A stretch of 8,588 bases of DNA, from contig CANQUY010000074.1 of NCBI GenBank assembly GCA_947627125.1, forward strand, positions 1 through 8,588, read 5' to 3'. The notes below the pieces were generated by a model. That model was not told the origin of the DNA. It ran no database searches and saw only the letters and a list, made by a program, of their open reading frames with translations. The stretch is from an uncultured Clostridia bacterium (GTDB taxonomy: Bacteria; Bacillota; Clostridia; Christensenellales; Borkfalkiaceae). How positions within the stretch are numbered: position 1 is the first letter of the stretch; each line of letters begins with the position of its first letter. This document shows, piece after piece, positions 1-6,543 of this stretch. Made by a program: the position numbers and the translations under genes.

Positions 1-45
1 TCCTCGGACTTCGTTCTTTCTCCGTTTCTCAGAATGACGCGGGGC
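1..45. repeat. Intergenic repeat copy 1, cut by window start
   Basis: These 45 bases recur exactly at 170-214. The copy ends in TCAGAATGACGCGGGGC. Just beyond it, GGCGTCATGCTGA (72-84) is nearly the reverse complement of the TCAGAATGACGC part, so 30-84 can fold into an imperfect hairpin. The rest of 46-144 shows no coding signal. The element probably begins left of the window, so its true left end is unknown. Confidence 0.75.
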
Positions 46-144
46 TGCTGCGCCTCGGGATGAGGGTGGGCGGCGTCATGCTGAGAACGGGAGTGCAACG
101 CAGTTTACGAGAGTTGTACTCATCTTGCCGCATTATGTATGTTT

Positions 145-214
145 GCCCCGCGAGATTCTTCGGGTTAAGTCCTCGGACTTCGTTCTTTCTCCGTTTCTCA
201 GAATGACGCGGGGC
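145..214. repeat. Intergenic repeat copy 2, MITE-like with terminal inverted repeats
   Basis: The 70-bp element is bounded by perfect 8-bp inverted repeats, GCCCCGCG (145-152) and CGCGGGGC (207-214). Its last 45 bases match 1-45 exactly. Inside is a small hairpin, AAGTCC-TC-GGACTT (167-180). The core 'gattcttcgg...ctcagaatgac' resembles 'ggatccttcg...ctcagaatgag' at 6289-6315, so both sites may belong to one genome-wide family. It encodes no protein. I do not know an established name for it. Confidence 0.65.
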
Positions 215-278
215 GAATGCGCCTTGAGCCGCCTCGTGAATTCGTGCAGGGAAATTTTATTTTTGTTGAGTCATTTGT

Positions 279-307
279 TTGACAAATTTCTACAAAAGTG
301 ATAGCAT
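279..307 (+). promoter_or_regulatory. Sigma-A-type promoter for the ArsB-like transporter
   Basis: A perfect -35 box TTGACA (279-284), a 17-bp spacer and a -10 box TAGCAT (302-307, 4 of 6) are present. Transcription would start near 313-315, only a few bases before the ATG at 319. A 15-bp perfect dyad, ATTTGT-TTG-ACAAAT (273-287), overlaps the -35 box and could be an operator. The promoter is seen directly; the operator role is inference. Confidence 0.6.
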
Positions 308-318
308 ATGCGCGTTTT

Positions 319-1623
319 ATGATCAATATCATCATCTGCGCTGCGGCGTGCGTTGCCATGATCCTCAGCGTGCTCTTCTTCCCGAAGATCAAACTCGGGA
401 AACTCAAAATCGACAGCTATTGGGTGGTCGTCCTCTTGGGGGCGGCGATTCTTTTGCTCTACGGTGCGCTGAGCGGACAAACGGACGTAAAAGCGATCGG
501 GCAGAAGCTCATCGAGAACACCGCCGTCAATCCCCTCAAGATCCTTGTCCTCTTCCTCTGCATGACGATCCTTTCCGTCTTTTTGGATGAACTCGGCTTC
601 TTCCGCGCCCTCGCAGGGTTTGCGCTTCGCCATGCGCACAGCGGGCAGAAACGGCTCTTCTTCTCCCTCTACTGCATGGTCGCCGTTCTCACCGTGTTCA
701 CGTCGAACGACATTATCGTTCTCTCCTTTACTCCCTTCATCTGCTACTTTGCGAGGGAGGCAAAGATAGATCCCATGCCCTATCTCGCGGCTGAATTCGT
801 CGCCGCAAACACGTGGAGCATGGCTCTCGTCATCGGGAATCCCACCAACATTTATCTCGCCACGGCGTTCGGCATTGAATTTGTGTCCTACTTCGTCCTT
901 TCCATTCTGCCCACCCTTGCGGCGGGAACCGTTTCCCTCCTGCTCCTCTTTTTGCTCTTCCGAAAGAAGCTCGCCGAGCCCATTTTGGGTGCGGCGGAAC
1001 GGGACGTCGTGGAGGACAAACCCGCCCTCGTCATCGGCCTCGTCCACCTCGGCGTGTGCACGGTGATGCTGGCCGTCAGCTCCTATATCCACGTTGAAAT
1101 GTGGATCGTCGCCCTCTGTGCCGCGGGGAGCCTCTTTTTCTGCGACCTCATTCTCTCGCTCGTCCGCAAAAAAAGACCGAGGGCCCTCCTCAGATGTCTG
1201 AGAAGAGCCCCCTGGCAGCTTGTGCCGTTTTTGCTTTCCATGTTCATCATGACGGAAGCGCTCGCCATGCAGGGCACGACGGAGCAGATCGGCAGGTTCC
1301 TCGGAACCGCCTACACCGTCCCCATCTACGGTCTTTTGTCCTTTGCGGCCTCCAATCTCATCAACAATATCCCGATGAGCGTCTTTTTCTCGTCCATGAT
1401 CTCCTCGTCGAACGCGGGCCTCGGCGCCGTCTATGCGACGGTGATCGGCTCCAACCTCGGGGCATTCTTCACCCCTATCGGCGCGCTCGCGGGGCTGATG
1501 TTCAGTTCCATCTTGGCAGAGCACGACGTGAAATTCGGCTACAAGGATTTTCTGAAGCTCGGCGTCTGCGTCGCGCTCCCCTCTCTCTGCGCCGCCTTGG
1601 GCGTTCTATGGCTCATCGTATGA
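319..1623 (+). CDS. ArsB/NhaD-superfamily (SLC13-like) membrane permease
   Basis: This is a polytopic cytoplasmic-membrane transporter of the ion transporter superfamily, most like the ArsB/COG1055 branch (arsenite or other anion export). It has 434 residues, close to the roughly 430 usual for ArsB. The expected two-fold internal repeat is visible. The first half has TSND (about 128-131) followed by GNPTN (173-177). The second half has SNLINNIP (345-352) and GSNLGAFFTPIGA (377-389). About ten hydrophobic segments alternate with short basic loops. An in-frame GTG at 298 would add seven residues, but it lies inside the promoter, so ATG 319 is preferred. Neither start has a Shine-Dalgarno, which suggests leaderless translation. 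No arsR or arsC lies next to it, so arsenite is not established as substrate; citrate, other anions or Na+/H+ exchange are possible. Its 3' end overlaps the convergent gene by 18 bases. Confidence 0.88.
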   Translation: MINIIICAAACVAMILSVLFFPKIKLGKLKIDSYWVVVLLGAAILLLYGALSGQTDVKAIGQKLIENTAVNPLKILVLFLCMTILSVFLDELGFFRALAGFALRHAHSGQKRLFFSLYCMVAVLTVFTSNDIIVLSFTPFICYFAREAKIDPMPYLAAEFVAANTWSMALVIGNPTNIYLATAFGIEFVSYFVLSILPTLAAGTVSLLLLFLLFRKKLAEPILGAAERDVVEDKPALVIGLVHLGVCTVMLAVSSYIHVEMWIVALCAAGSLFFCDLILSLVRKKRPRALLRCLRRAPWQLVPFLLSMFIMTEALAMQGTTEQIGRFLGTAYTVPIYGLLSFAASNLINNIPMSVFFSSMISSSNAGLGAVYATVIGSNLGAFFTPIGALAGLMFSSILAEHDVKFGYKDFLKLGVCVALPSLCAALGVLWLIV

Positions 1624-1965
1624 CTGTACGGCCCTCGCCGCGCACTCCTCCCGCGCCAGCCATTCGAGCCGCAGGGCAAGCGTTTCCGCGGGAACGGGCG
1701 CAACATAAAAGTACTTTGCGCCGAGCTCGACGGCACGGTCGAGAAGCTGTTCCTCCGCGCTGTCGGCCACGACGATGAAGGGCACGCTCTTTCCCTCCAT
1801 TTCGTTCAGATCGGAGAGCTCTCTGATCCGAAGCACCGCCGCAGACGGGGCATTCCCGCCGCATTCGTCCATGACCTGCACCTGTGTGACAGAAAAATTT
1901 TTGCCCATGATGTGTTTTAGGTCATTCGTAAGTTTCCCGTCACCCAACACAACAATTTCTTTCAT
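1606..1965 (-). CDS. Stand-alone degenerate receiver-like protein (Spo0A-like fold)
   Basis: A 119-residue protein. Its second half reads like the end of a response-regulator receiver: PFIVVADS (62-69) matches strand 4 with its Ser/Thr, and LGAKYFYVAPVP (81-92) matches the Spo0A-type 'LGA-YF-KPF' strand 5. The N-terminus MKEIVVLGDG fits strand 1. Key residues are missing: the acidic pair after strand 1 is only D9 in GDG, no Asp stands at the usual phospho-acceptor site (R46-E49 lie there), and the conserved Lys before Pro is Ala89. It is therefore probably not phosphorylated. There is no DNA-binding domain. A GAGGCGG ribosome site lies just upstream of the ATG, with a strong promoter behind it. 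The reading frame is intact and typical of its neighbours, so it looks like a real gene. Function unknown; the receiver assignment is inference from motifs. Confidence 0.72.
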   Translation of the reverse strand: MKEIVVLGDGKLTNDLKHIMGKNFSVTQVQVMDECGGNAPSAAVLRIRELSDLNEMEGKSVPFIVVADSAEEQLLDRAVELGAKYFYVAPVPAETLALRLEWLAREECAARAVQSYDEP

Positions 1966-1983
1966 TTTCCGCCTCTGGATTCA

Positions 1984-2012
1984 ATTATAATTCGCTTTCA
2001 TTCATTTGTAAA
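1984..2012 (-). promoter_or_regulatory. Sigma-A-type promoter for the receiver-like gene
   Basis: Read on the minus strand, TTTACA (2012-2007, 5 of 6), a 17-bp spacer and a perfect TATAAT (1989-1984) precede the gene. Initiation near 1977 leaves a leader of about 12 nt that contains the GAGGCGG ribosome site. Confidence 0.72.
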
Positions 2013-2048
2013 GTGATTTTTGAACAAAAATTAAAAAATTTTGAAAAT

Positions 2049-2084
2049 AAAATTGTCGAATTTTGTACAAAATTCGACAATTTT
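2049..2084 (-). terminator. Perfect 36-bp palindrome, likely terminator of the collagen-like lipoprotein gene
   Basis: The left arm AAAATTGTCGAATTTTGT is followed without a gap by its exact reverse complement. As RNA it forms a long AU-rich hairpin, losing a few central pairs to the loop. On the minus strand it lies about 57 bases past the stop of the 2141-4453 gene and is followed by T-rich sequence (ATTTTCAAAATTTTTT), which suits intrinsic termination. Such complete symmetry and low GC are unusual for a terminator, so a protein-binding site is an alternative. Confidence 0.6.
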
Positions 2085-2140
2085 GACTATAACTATCATT
2101 TTTTTGCCGCCCGAATTTTTTCGGGGCGAAAGGTCGATGA

Positions 2141-4453
2141 TTACGCATTGAGTTTGACGTCCTCGTGCGGTACCCTCTCGGTGATGAGCCGAATGAAAGT
2201 GAGCGGGTCAACGACCATGACGTCCCCGTCGAGCGCTTCAACCATCTGCTTGACGGCGTTGTAATCTTTCGACCAAATGTGGAGGTTGACAAACGAATAT
2301 GCGTCGATCGTCTTGGAATCCGTCGAGGATTCGTTGATCCTCGTCGCCGCGCCCTTGATGGTTTCAGACGGGTTATCGGGATCCTGCGTATCGACGGGTT
2401 CGTCGAATCCGCCCCACAGCGTATAGCGGCAGGAAATGATGGGCTTATCGTTGAACCAGCGCACAGAGCCGTGGTCCAGAATGTACGCGCCGTCGTAGGT
2501 GTTGTACAGGAAGCCCTCGGCATTGCTCATGCCCGCAAAGGCCGCTAAGACTCTGTCCTCCATGCTGTCGAAGATGCTGCCGTTATCGAGGATCTTGACG
2601 ACGTGGAGATCTGCTCCGCCGATATTCTCGTTAAGCTGATAGGTGAGCCGCATGAGGGACTTATCATCGAAGTAGCGCACGAAGGTGTGGCCGAACCCGG
2701 AGATGCTGCAGACGAAGCTGTCGCCCTCCTTGGCGTTGTTGTAGTAGTGGCGGATAACGTTGGGAGCGGTGGAATAGAGCGAAGGATTGATCTCCCAGCC
2801 CATGGGGAAGTCGCCGCGCGCCGCACCCATATACTGCGAACTCTCGTAGGTGCCGCCAATCTCGACGTCAACATTGTCGCCGTCGCCGTTGACGATCGTG
2901 ACATAGTGCTTATTCAGAGGATATTCCTCCACCGAAAGGGGAGCCTCCGCTGCCTTATACGTCTGCGTCAGCGTTTCCTCGTTGAAGAAATCTTTGCAGC
3001 CGAACACGGTAAGATTGCAGGGCGAGCCGACGACCACGGGGCAGTTGTACTGCGAGGAGATCTTGACCGTCTGTACTTCGCCCATCGGGAAGCCGCCGAA
3101 TACGGGACAGCCCGCGCACCATTCATAGATCTTATGGCGGAGAGGCGTCCAGTGGTCGTCCTCCTTCCTGCGGTTGCCGGGATTCTTTTCGCTCCAGAGG
3201 GAATCGTCCTTCTCCTCGCCCTTGGAGGGTTCATCTGCGGGATAGTAGCAGAAAAATTTGTTTGCGATCGCATAGTCGGTGAGGCCGACGCTCGCAGTGA
3301 TCTTGCCGTTGGCCATCCCCGCATCCGAATACACAAGTCCGTTGGGGTTGAGCATGTCCTTATAGCGGTCGAAACACCACTCCGCCGTCATATTCTGGAC
3401 TTCTTCCCCTCGTGAATTCTGCCTCGTCAGTCGCGCATCGACGGTGGGACTGTCGGCAAGGCCCATTGTCTTTGCCTGTTCCTGCATTTCGGTCGAAACC
3501 ATGGCGAGCTGTTCCACGCCCGCGATCGTGCGCGCACAGTTGGTGGATTCCGCGCTCGAAATATCGTAGAGGACATATCCGTTCGAAAAATTCTGGATAT
3601 AATCCGTGCACATATCCTGCATGGTAACAGTTTCGGTTTCTTTGTGGTAGATCGTTGTGAGTTCCGTCAAGAGAGATTGCATGCTGCCCGCACTATAGTA
3701 ATATTTGGACTCGCCGATCTGCGCAAACAACCCCTGAATGGACATCATGAAGAAGGTTTCGGAGGTCGAACCTCCGTTGAACACCTTGAGCTTCCCGCTC
3801 GTCATGGTGAAACTGTTGAAATAATCCGTGTGCAATTCGGTATTGCCGCCGATATTGTCGCGGTAGGTCCATGCGTCGCTGTCCTTGGTGTAGACGTCCC
3901 ATGTCTTGAGGTCGAGATAGAGGTCGCCGTTCTTGCCGAGCTCCGCGGCGGGCGCGCCGTCGCCATAGTGCCAGCCGTTGCCCGTTTCGCCTGTATCGCC
4001 CTTGGGGCCCGTTTCACCCTGTTCGCCCTGCTGGCCTTGGGGACCCGTTTCACCCTGAATGCCCTGCTGGCCCTGGGGACCCGTTTCGCCCTGAATGCCC
4101 TGCTGGCCCTGGGGACCCGTTTCGCCCTGAATGCCCTGCTGGCCCTGAGGGCCCGTTTCGCCCTGAATGCCCTGCTGACCCTGGGGACCCGTTTCTCCCT
4201 GAATGCCCTGTTCGCCTTGGATGCTCCCGCGCTGCGTCCACGAGCCGTTATCCTTCGTGTAGACGCTCCAATCGTTATAGTTGAGGTAGAGATCCCCATC
4301 TACGCCGAGGTCTGCGGTGGGTGCGCCGTTGCCATAGTGCCAGCCGTTCGTGACGGCGTTTTCTCCGTTTGCGCTCTCGCCACAACCTGCGAAGATCGAA
4401 AGACCGAACGCAAGTGAAAGAGCCACGGAAAAGATCTTGTGGATTTTTTTCAT
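2141..4453 (-). CDS. Lipoprotein with collagen-like stalk and GxGYxYP-like putative glycoside hydrolase domain
   Basis: A 770-residue predicted surface lipoprotein. Residues 1-24 are a lipoprotein signal peptide (KK, hydrophobic core, FAGC with lipid Cys24). A module with NGWHYG-GAP, GDLYL and VYTKD appears at 36-78 and again at 159-201. Between the copies are 26 uninterrupted Gly-X-Y triplets (80-157), mainly five copies of [12 protein letters not shown], a trimeric collagen-like stalk. The C-terminal part resembles the GxGYxYP putative glycoside hydrolase family: GDGDN (523-527), [10 protein letters not shown] (550-559), AP-V--YYYN-type text, [13 protein letters not shown] (577-589), and a closing [13 protein letters not shown]. 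The family's GxGYxYP signature is altered here to GFGHTFV, so activity is uncertain. Start chosen by AAGGAG seven bases before the ATG. It is a single-gene unit. Role inferred: a carbohydrate-active or binding head held off the cell surface. Confidence 0.85.
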   Translation of the reverse strand: MKKIHKIFSVALSLAFGLSIFAGCGESANGENAVTNGWHYGNGAPTADLGVDGDLYLNYNDWSVYTKDNGSWTQRGSIQGEQGIQGETGPQGQQGIQGETGPQGQQGIQGETGPQGQQGIQGETGPQGQQGIQGETGPQGQQGEQGETGPKGDTGETGNGWHYGDGAPAAELGKNGDLYLDLKTWDVYTKDSDAWTYRDNIGGNTELHTDYFNSFTMTSGKLKVFNGGSTSETFFMMSIQGLFAQIGESKYYYSAGSMQSLLTELTTIYHKETETVTMQDMCTDYIQNFSNGYVLYDISSAESTNCARTIAGVEQLAMVSTEMQEQAKTMGLADSPTVDARLTRQNSRGEEVQNMTAEWCFDRYKDMLNPNGLVYSDAGMANGKITASVGLTDYAIANKFFCYYPADEPSKGEEKDDSLWSEKNPGNRRKEDDHWTPLRHKIYEWCAGCPVFGGFPMGEVQTVKISSQYNCPVVVGSPCNLTVFGCKDFFNEETLTQTYKAAEAPLSVEEYPLNKHYVTIVNGDGDNVDVEIGGTYESSQYMGAARGDFPMGWEINPSLYSTAPNVIRHYYNNAKEGDSFVCSISGFGHTFVRYFDDKSLMRLTYQLNENIGGADLHVVKILDNGSIFDSMEDRVLAAFAGMSNAEGFLYNTYDGAYILDHGSVRWFNDKPIISCRYTLWGGFDEPVDTQDPDNPSETIKGAATRINESSTDSKTIDAYSFVNLHIWSKDYNAVKQMVEALDGDVMVVDPLTFIRLITERVPHEDVKLNA
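4028..4207 (-). repeat. Five tandem 36-bp units encoding the collagen-like stalk
   Basis: Each 36-bp unit encodes [12 protein letters not shown]. Units differ by a few synonymous bases, for example GAA ACG versus GAA ACT-type changes at the Thr/Gly codons. A diverged sixth unit ([12 protein letters not shown]) lies on the 3' side of the gene. Unit number is likely to vary between strains by slippage or recombination, always in frame. Confidence 0.92.
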
Positions 4454-4497
4454 CTTGTTCTCCTTATGAATATTGTTTTTCGTTGTTAGTGTTGCTG

Positions 4498-4542
4498 ATT
4501 TTACCTACTTTTATGAATGTTTTCCGAATGTTCTTTCCGAAT
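4498..4542 (-). promoter_or_regulatory. Direct repeats and possible -10 upstream of the lipoprotein gene
   Basis: On the minus strand ATTCGGAAA occurs twice (4542-4534, 4529-4521) and a related ATTCATAAA follows (4518-4510), with starts 13 and 11 bases apart. A possible -10, TAAAAT (4503-4498), lies just downstream. No good -35 sits 17 bp upstream of it, as expected for an activator-dependent promoter. The regulatory role is inference. Confidence 0.35.
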
Positions 4543-4603
4543 TCCCTCCCTCCATATTTTTTCATCTTATAAGCGCCTTTTTTCGCACATAAGTGGCAAA
4601 TTT

Positions 4604-6004
4604 TTACAGTTTCCCGAAGGGCTCGGTGAGAAGGAGCGGATCGAGAACTTTATCGAGCGTTTCCTCGTCCATGAGCCCCTCACGAAGGACGATGGAGCGG
4701 ATGGATTCCCCCGTCTTGAGGGATTCCTTGGCGATCTCCGCCGCCTTGAGATAGCCGATATAGGGATTGAGGGCGGTGACGATGCCGACGCTGCGGTTCA
4801 CCCATTCGGCGCAGCGTTCGCGGTTGGCGGTGATGCCGACGATGCAGTTTTCGGTCAGCGTCCTGATCGCCCCCGTCAGAGCCTTGAAGGATTCAAAGAG
4901 CTGATAGAAGATGACGGGCTCAAAGGCGTTGAGTTCGAGCTGCCCCGCCTCCGCCGCCAATGTGACGGTGACGTCGTGCCCGATGACGAGGAAAGCGGCC
5001 TGGTTGACGACCTCGGGAATGACGGGATTGATCTTCCCCGGCATGATGGAGGAACCGTTCTGCTTGGCGGGCAGAATGATCTCTCCGAGGCCCGTGCGGG
5101 GGCCGCTCGACATGAGCCTTAAGTCATTGCACATCTTGGAGAGGTTGATGGCGAGCGCCTTGAGCGTTCCCGAAACGGCCGCAAAGCTGTCCACGTTTTG
5201 GGTGCCGTCGAAGAGGTCCTCCGCGCGGCGCAGTTTTTCTCCCGTGAGGAGGGAAAGTTCCTCCGTGATATGGGAAAAATAGGCCTCCTTGGCGGTGATG
5301 GCCGTGCCTATGGCCGTTGCGCCCATGTTGATGGTCCGCATTTCGCCGAGGGAATTTTCAATGCGCTCCGCGGAGCGGGAAATCGACGTCGCAAAGGCGC
5401 GGAATGCCTGCCCGAGCCGCATGGGAACGGCGTCCTGCAGCTGCGTTCTGCCCATCTTGAGGATGCCGTCAAACTCATGCGCCTTCTCCATGAGGGCGTT
5501 GTCCAAACGGCGGAGCTCGGCGAGGAGTTCCTTAGCGAGGGAGAGAACGGTGAGTTTCCCCGCCGTGGGAATGACGTCGTTGGTGGACTGCTCCATGTTG
5601 ACGTCGTCGTTGGGGCTGATGACGGAATAATCCCCCTTCTTGCCGCCGAGGTGTTCGATGGCAATGTTGGCGATGACCTCGTTGACGTTCATGTTCGCCG
5701 AAGTCCCCGCGCCGCCCTGCACGGCGTCCACGATAAAGTCCCGCCTGTGCTTGCCGTGAAGGATCTCGTCGCAGGCCTTGATGATGGCGTCTGCCTTGCT
5801 TTCATCCAAAAGTTGATAGGCCTTGTTGACGATGGCTGCCGCCTTTTTGATGATGACGACGTTGCGCACAAACGCGAACGTCAATTTCGTGCCTGTGATC
5901 TCGAAATTTTCCTTGGCGCGGAGGGTCTGAATGCCGTAATACGCGCCGCTGTCGAGGGAGAGTTCTCCGACTGAATCGCTCTCCGTCCTGAGTTCTTTTT
6001 CCAT
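4604..6004 (-). CDS. aspA: Aspartate ammonia-lyase (aspartase)
   Basis: Cytoplasmic enzyme converting L-aspartate to fumarate and ammonia, a homotetramer of the aspartase/fumarase superfamily. With ATG 6004 it has 466 residues, normal for the family. Active-site positions match those known for Bacillus AspB even in numbering: T101 in GGAGTS, S140-T141 in EQSTND, T187 in GRTQLQDAVP, and the signature loop GSSIMPGKINP (317-327) with catalytic Ser318, K324 and N326. Gln188 in GRTQLQD, rather than the GRTHLQD of fumarase C, favours aspartase. An upstream in-frame TTG (6031) would add nine residues but lies at the predicted transcription start; GGAG five bases before ATG 6004 supports the shorter form. 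It has its own promoter and no co-transcribed partner. It likely serves aspartate catabolism or fumarate supply for anaerobic respiration. Confidence 0.95.
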   Translation of the reverse strand: MEKELRTESDSVGELSLDSGAYYGIQTLRAKENFEITGTKLTFAFVRNVVIIKKAAAIVNKAYQLLDESKADAIIKACDEILHGKHRRDFIVDAVQGGAGTSANMNVNEVIANIAIEHLGGKKGDYSVISPNDDVNMEQSTNDVIPTAGKLTVLSLAKELLAELRRLDNALMEKAHEFDGILKMGRTQLQDAVPMRLGQAFRAFATSISRSAERIENSLGEMRTINMGATAIGTAITAKEAYFSHITEELSLLTGEKLRRAEDLFDGTQNVDSFAAVSGTLKALAINLSKMCNDLRLMSSGPRTGLGEIILPAKQNGSSIMPGKINPVIPEVVNQAAFLVIGHDVTVTLAAEAGQLELNAFEPVIFYQLFESFKALTGAIRTLTENCIVGITANRERCAEWVNRSVGIVTALNPYIGYLKAAEIAKESLKTGESIRSIVLREGLMDEETLDKVLDPLLLTEPFGKL

Positions 6005-6039
6005 GATTGCTCCGAAGGACCGTAATTTCAATCTGTTCT

Positions 6040-6068
6040 ATTATAGCCCCCCTTGCGCGGAAATGCAA
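6040..6068 (-). promoter_or_regulatory. Sigma-A-type promoter of aspA
   Basis: On the minus strand TTGCAT (6068-6063), a 17-bp spacer and a perfect TATAAT (6045-6040) lie ahead of aspA. Initiation near 6033 gives a leader of about 29 nt. This position excludes the in-frame TTG at 6031 as the normal start codon. Confidence 0.65.
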
Positions 6069-6147
6069 GCATTTTTCACGACCTGTCCCGATTTCGCCGT
6101 GAACTATTCTCCCGTTCCGTCCCCCTCCTCACCCTGAGAGCAATAAA

Positions 6148-6315
6148 GGATCCCGTAAACCGCACGGGAGCTCATGCCCTCATCCCGAGCGAAGCGAGCG
6201 GATTTCGTAAAACGCACGACGGCTGGTTCGCTCATCCTGAGCGCAGCGAAGGATCCCATAAAACGCACGGGAGTCCGTAGGTCTAATGGGATCCTTCGCG
6301 TTGCTCAGAATGAGC
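6148..6315. repeat. Array of three ~51-bp intergenic repeat units plus inverted copy
   Basis: Units start at 6148, 6200 and 6251 with GGATCCCGTAAACCGCACGG, GGATTTCGTAAAACGCACGA and GGATCCCATAAAACGCACGG. Units 1 and 2 end in CTCATCC(C/T)GAGCG-AGCGA. The stretch CTCATCCTGAGCGCAGCGAA running into GGATCCCAT (6231-6259) is inverted imperfectly at 6287-6315 (ATGGGATCCTTCGCGTTGCT, then CAGAATGAG), so 6231-6315 can form a long hairpin. The core matches the repeats at 1-45 and 145-214 in type. There is no coding signal. It lies upstream of aspA and outside its promoter. Confidence 0.7.
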
Positions 6316-6338
6316 AGTTGCCCCTGCCCGCGCGTACG

Positions 6339-6522
6339 CAAAAAGAACGGCCTTTGCCGTCCCCTTCATGGTAGACTTACGGAAAACCGACCACGGTACA
6401 ATCACCCATATGGCTCCCAAAAAAGATCTGCGCAACAAAGATTTTTTGGGAAAAGGAGCCGCAGGCGTTAAAAGCATAAGGGTTGCCCAAAGGCAACCCT
6501 CTGCAAAACGCGCCTTGCGGCG
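6339..6522 (-). other. Structured non-coding segment (chain of hairpins)
   Basis: Read on the minus strand downstream of the nuclease gene there are four potential hairpins. These are CGCC-GCAA-GGCG with a GNRA loop (6522-6511), AGGGTTGCC-TTTG-GGCAACCCT (6500-6479), a long imperfect stem with GGCTCC/GGAGCC outside and CCCAAAAAA/TTTTTTGGG inside (6460-6412), and ACGGC-AAAG-GCCGT (6360-6347), which runs into TCTTTTT as an intrinsic terminator would. The segment could be the 3' UTR of the nuclease mRNA with tandem terminators, a small RNA, or remains of mobile elements. The pairings are seen; a function is not shown. Confidence 0.4.
6479..6500 (-). terminator. Probable terminator of the zinc-ribbon nuclease gene
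   Basis: A perfect 9-bp stem, AGGGTTGCC / GGCAACCCT, with a 4-nt loop lies 44 bases past the stop codon. On the minus strand it is followed by TATGCTTTTAA, a weak T-tract. A smaller GNRA-loop hairpin followed by CGTTTT sits between it and the gene. Confidence 0.5.
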
Positions 6523-6543
6523 ACGTGGTGGAGCGGTGTCAAC

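Noticed and set aside
271..1524. Long minus-strand open frame of 417 codons opposite the transporter
   Set aside because: The product is an extremely charged, His/Glu/Asp/Arg-rich string with no recognisable motif. It is the antisense shadow of a GC-rich membrane-protein gene whose conserved motifs are clear on the plus strand.
2603..3415. Plus-strand open frame opposite the GxGYxYP-like region
   Set aside because: It is a shadow of the lipoprotein gene: no ribosome site or family motif, and it ends arbitrarily within the opposite gene.
4028..4207. 36-bp repeats considered as a CRISPR array
   Set aside because: The units are directly adjacent with no spacers and encode in-frame Gly-X-Y triplets.
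3644..4417. Plus-strand open frame with [23 protein letters not shown] repeats
   Set aside because: This is the antisense translation of the collagen-coding 36-bp repeats and has no independent start or coding evidence. The minus-strand lipoprotein with signal peptide and Gly-X-Y triplets is clearly the gene.
4566..4593. Possible aspA terminator hairpin (CTTAT...ATAAG with inner GCG/CGC)
   Set aside because: The stem is interrupted, the loop is A-rich, and no T-tract follows on the minus strand. Too weak to call.
4517..5974. Plus-strand open frames opposite aspA
   Set aside because: They are shadows of a highly conserved enzyme gene in GC-rich DNA and show no recognisable protein features.
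6283..6477. 64-codon minus-strand open frame in the gap before the nuclease gene
   Set aside because: It runs through two hairpins and into the intergenic repeat, lacks a ribosome site, and its tail is merely translated repeat. It is treated as non-coding.
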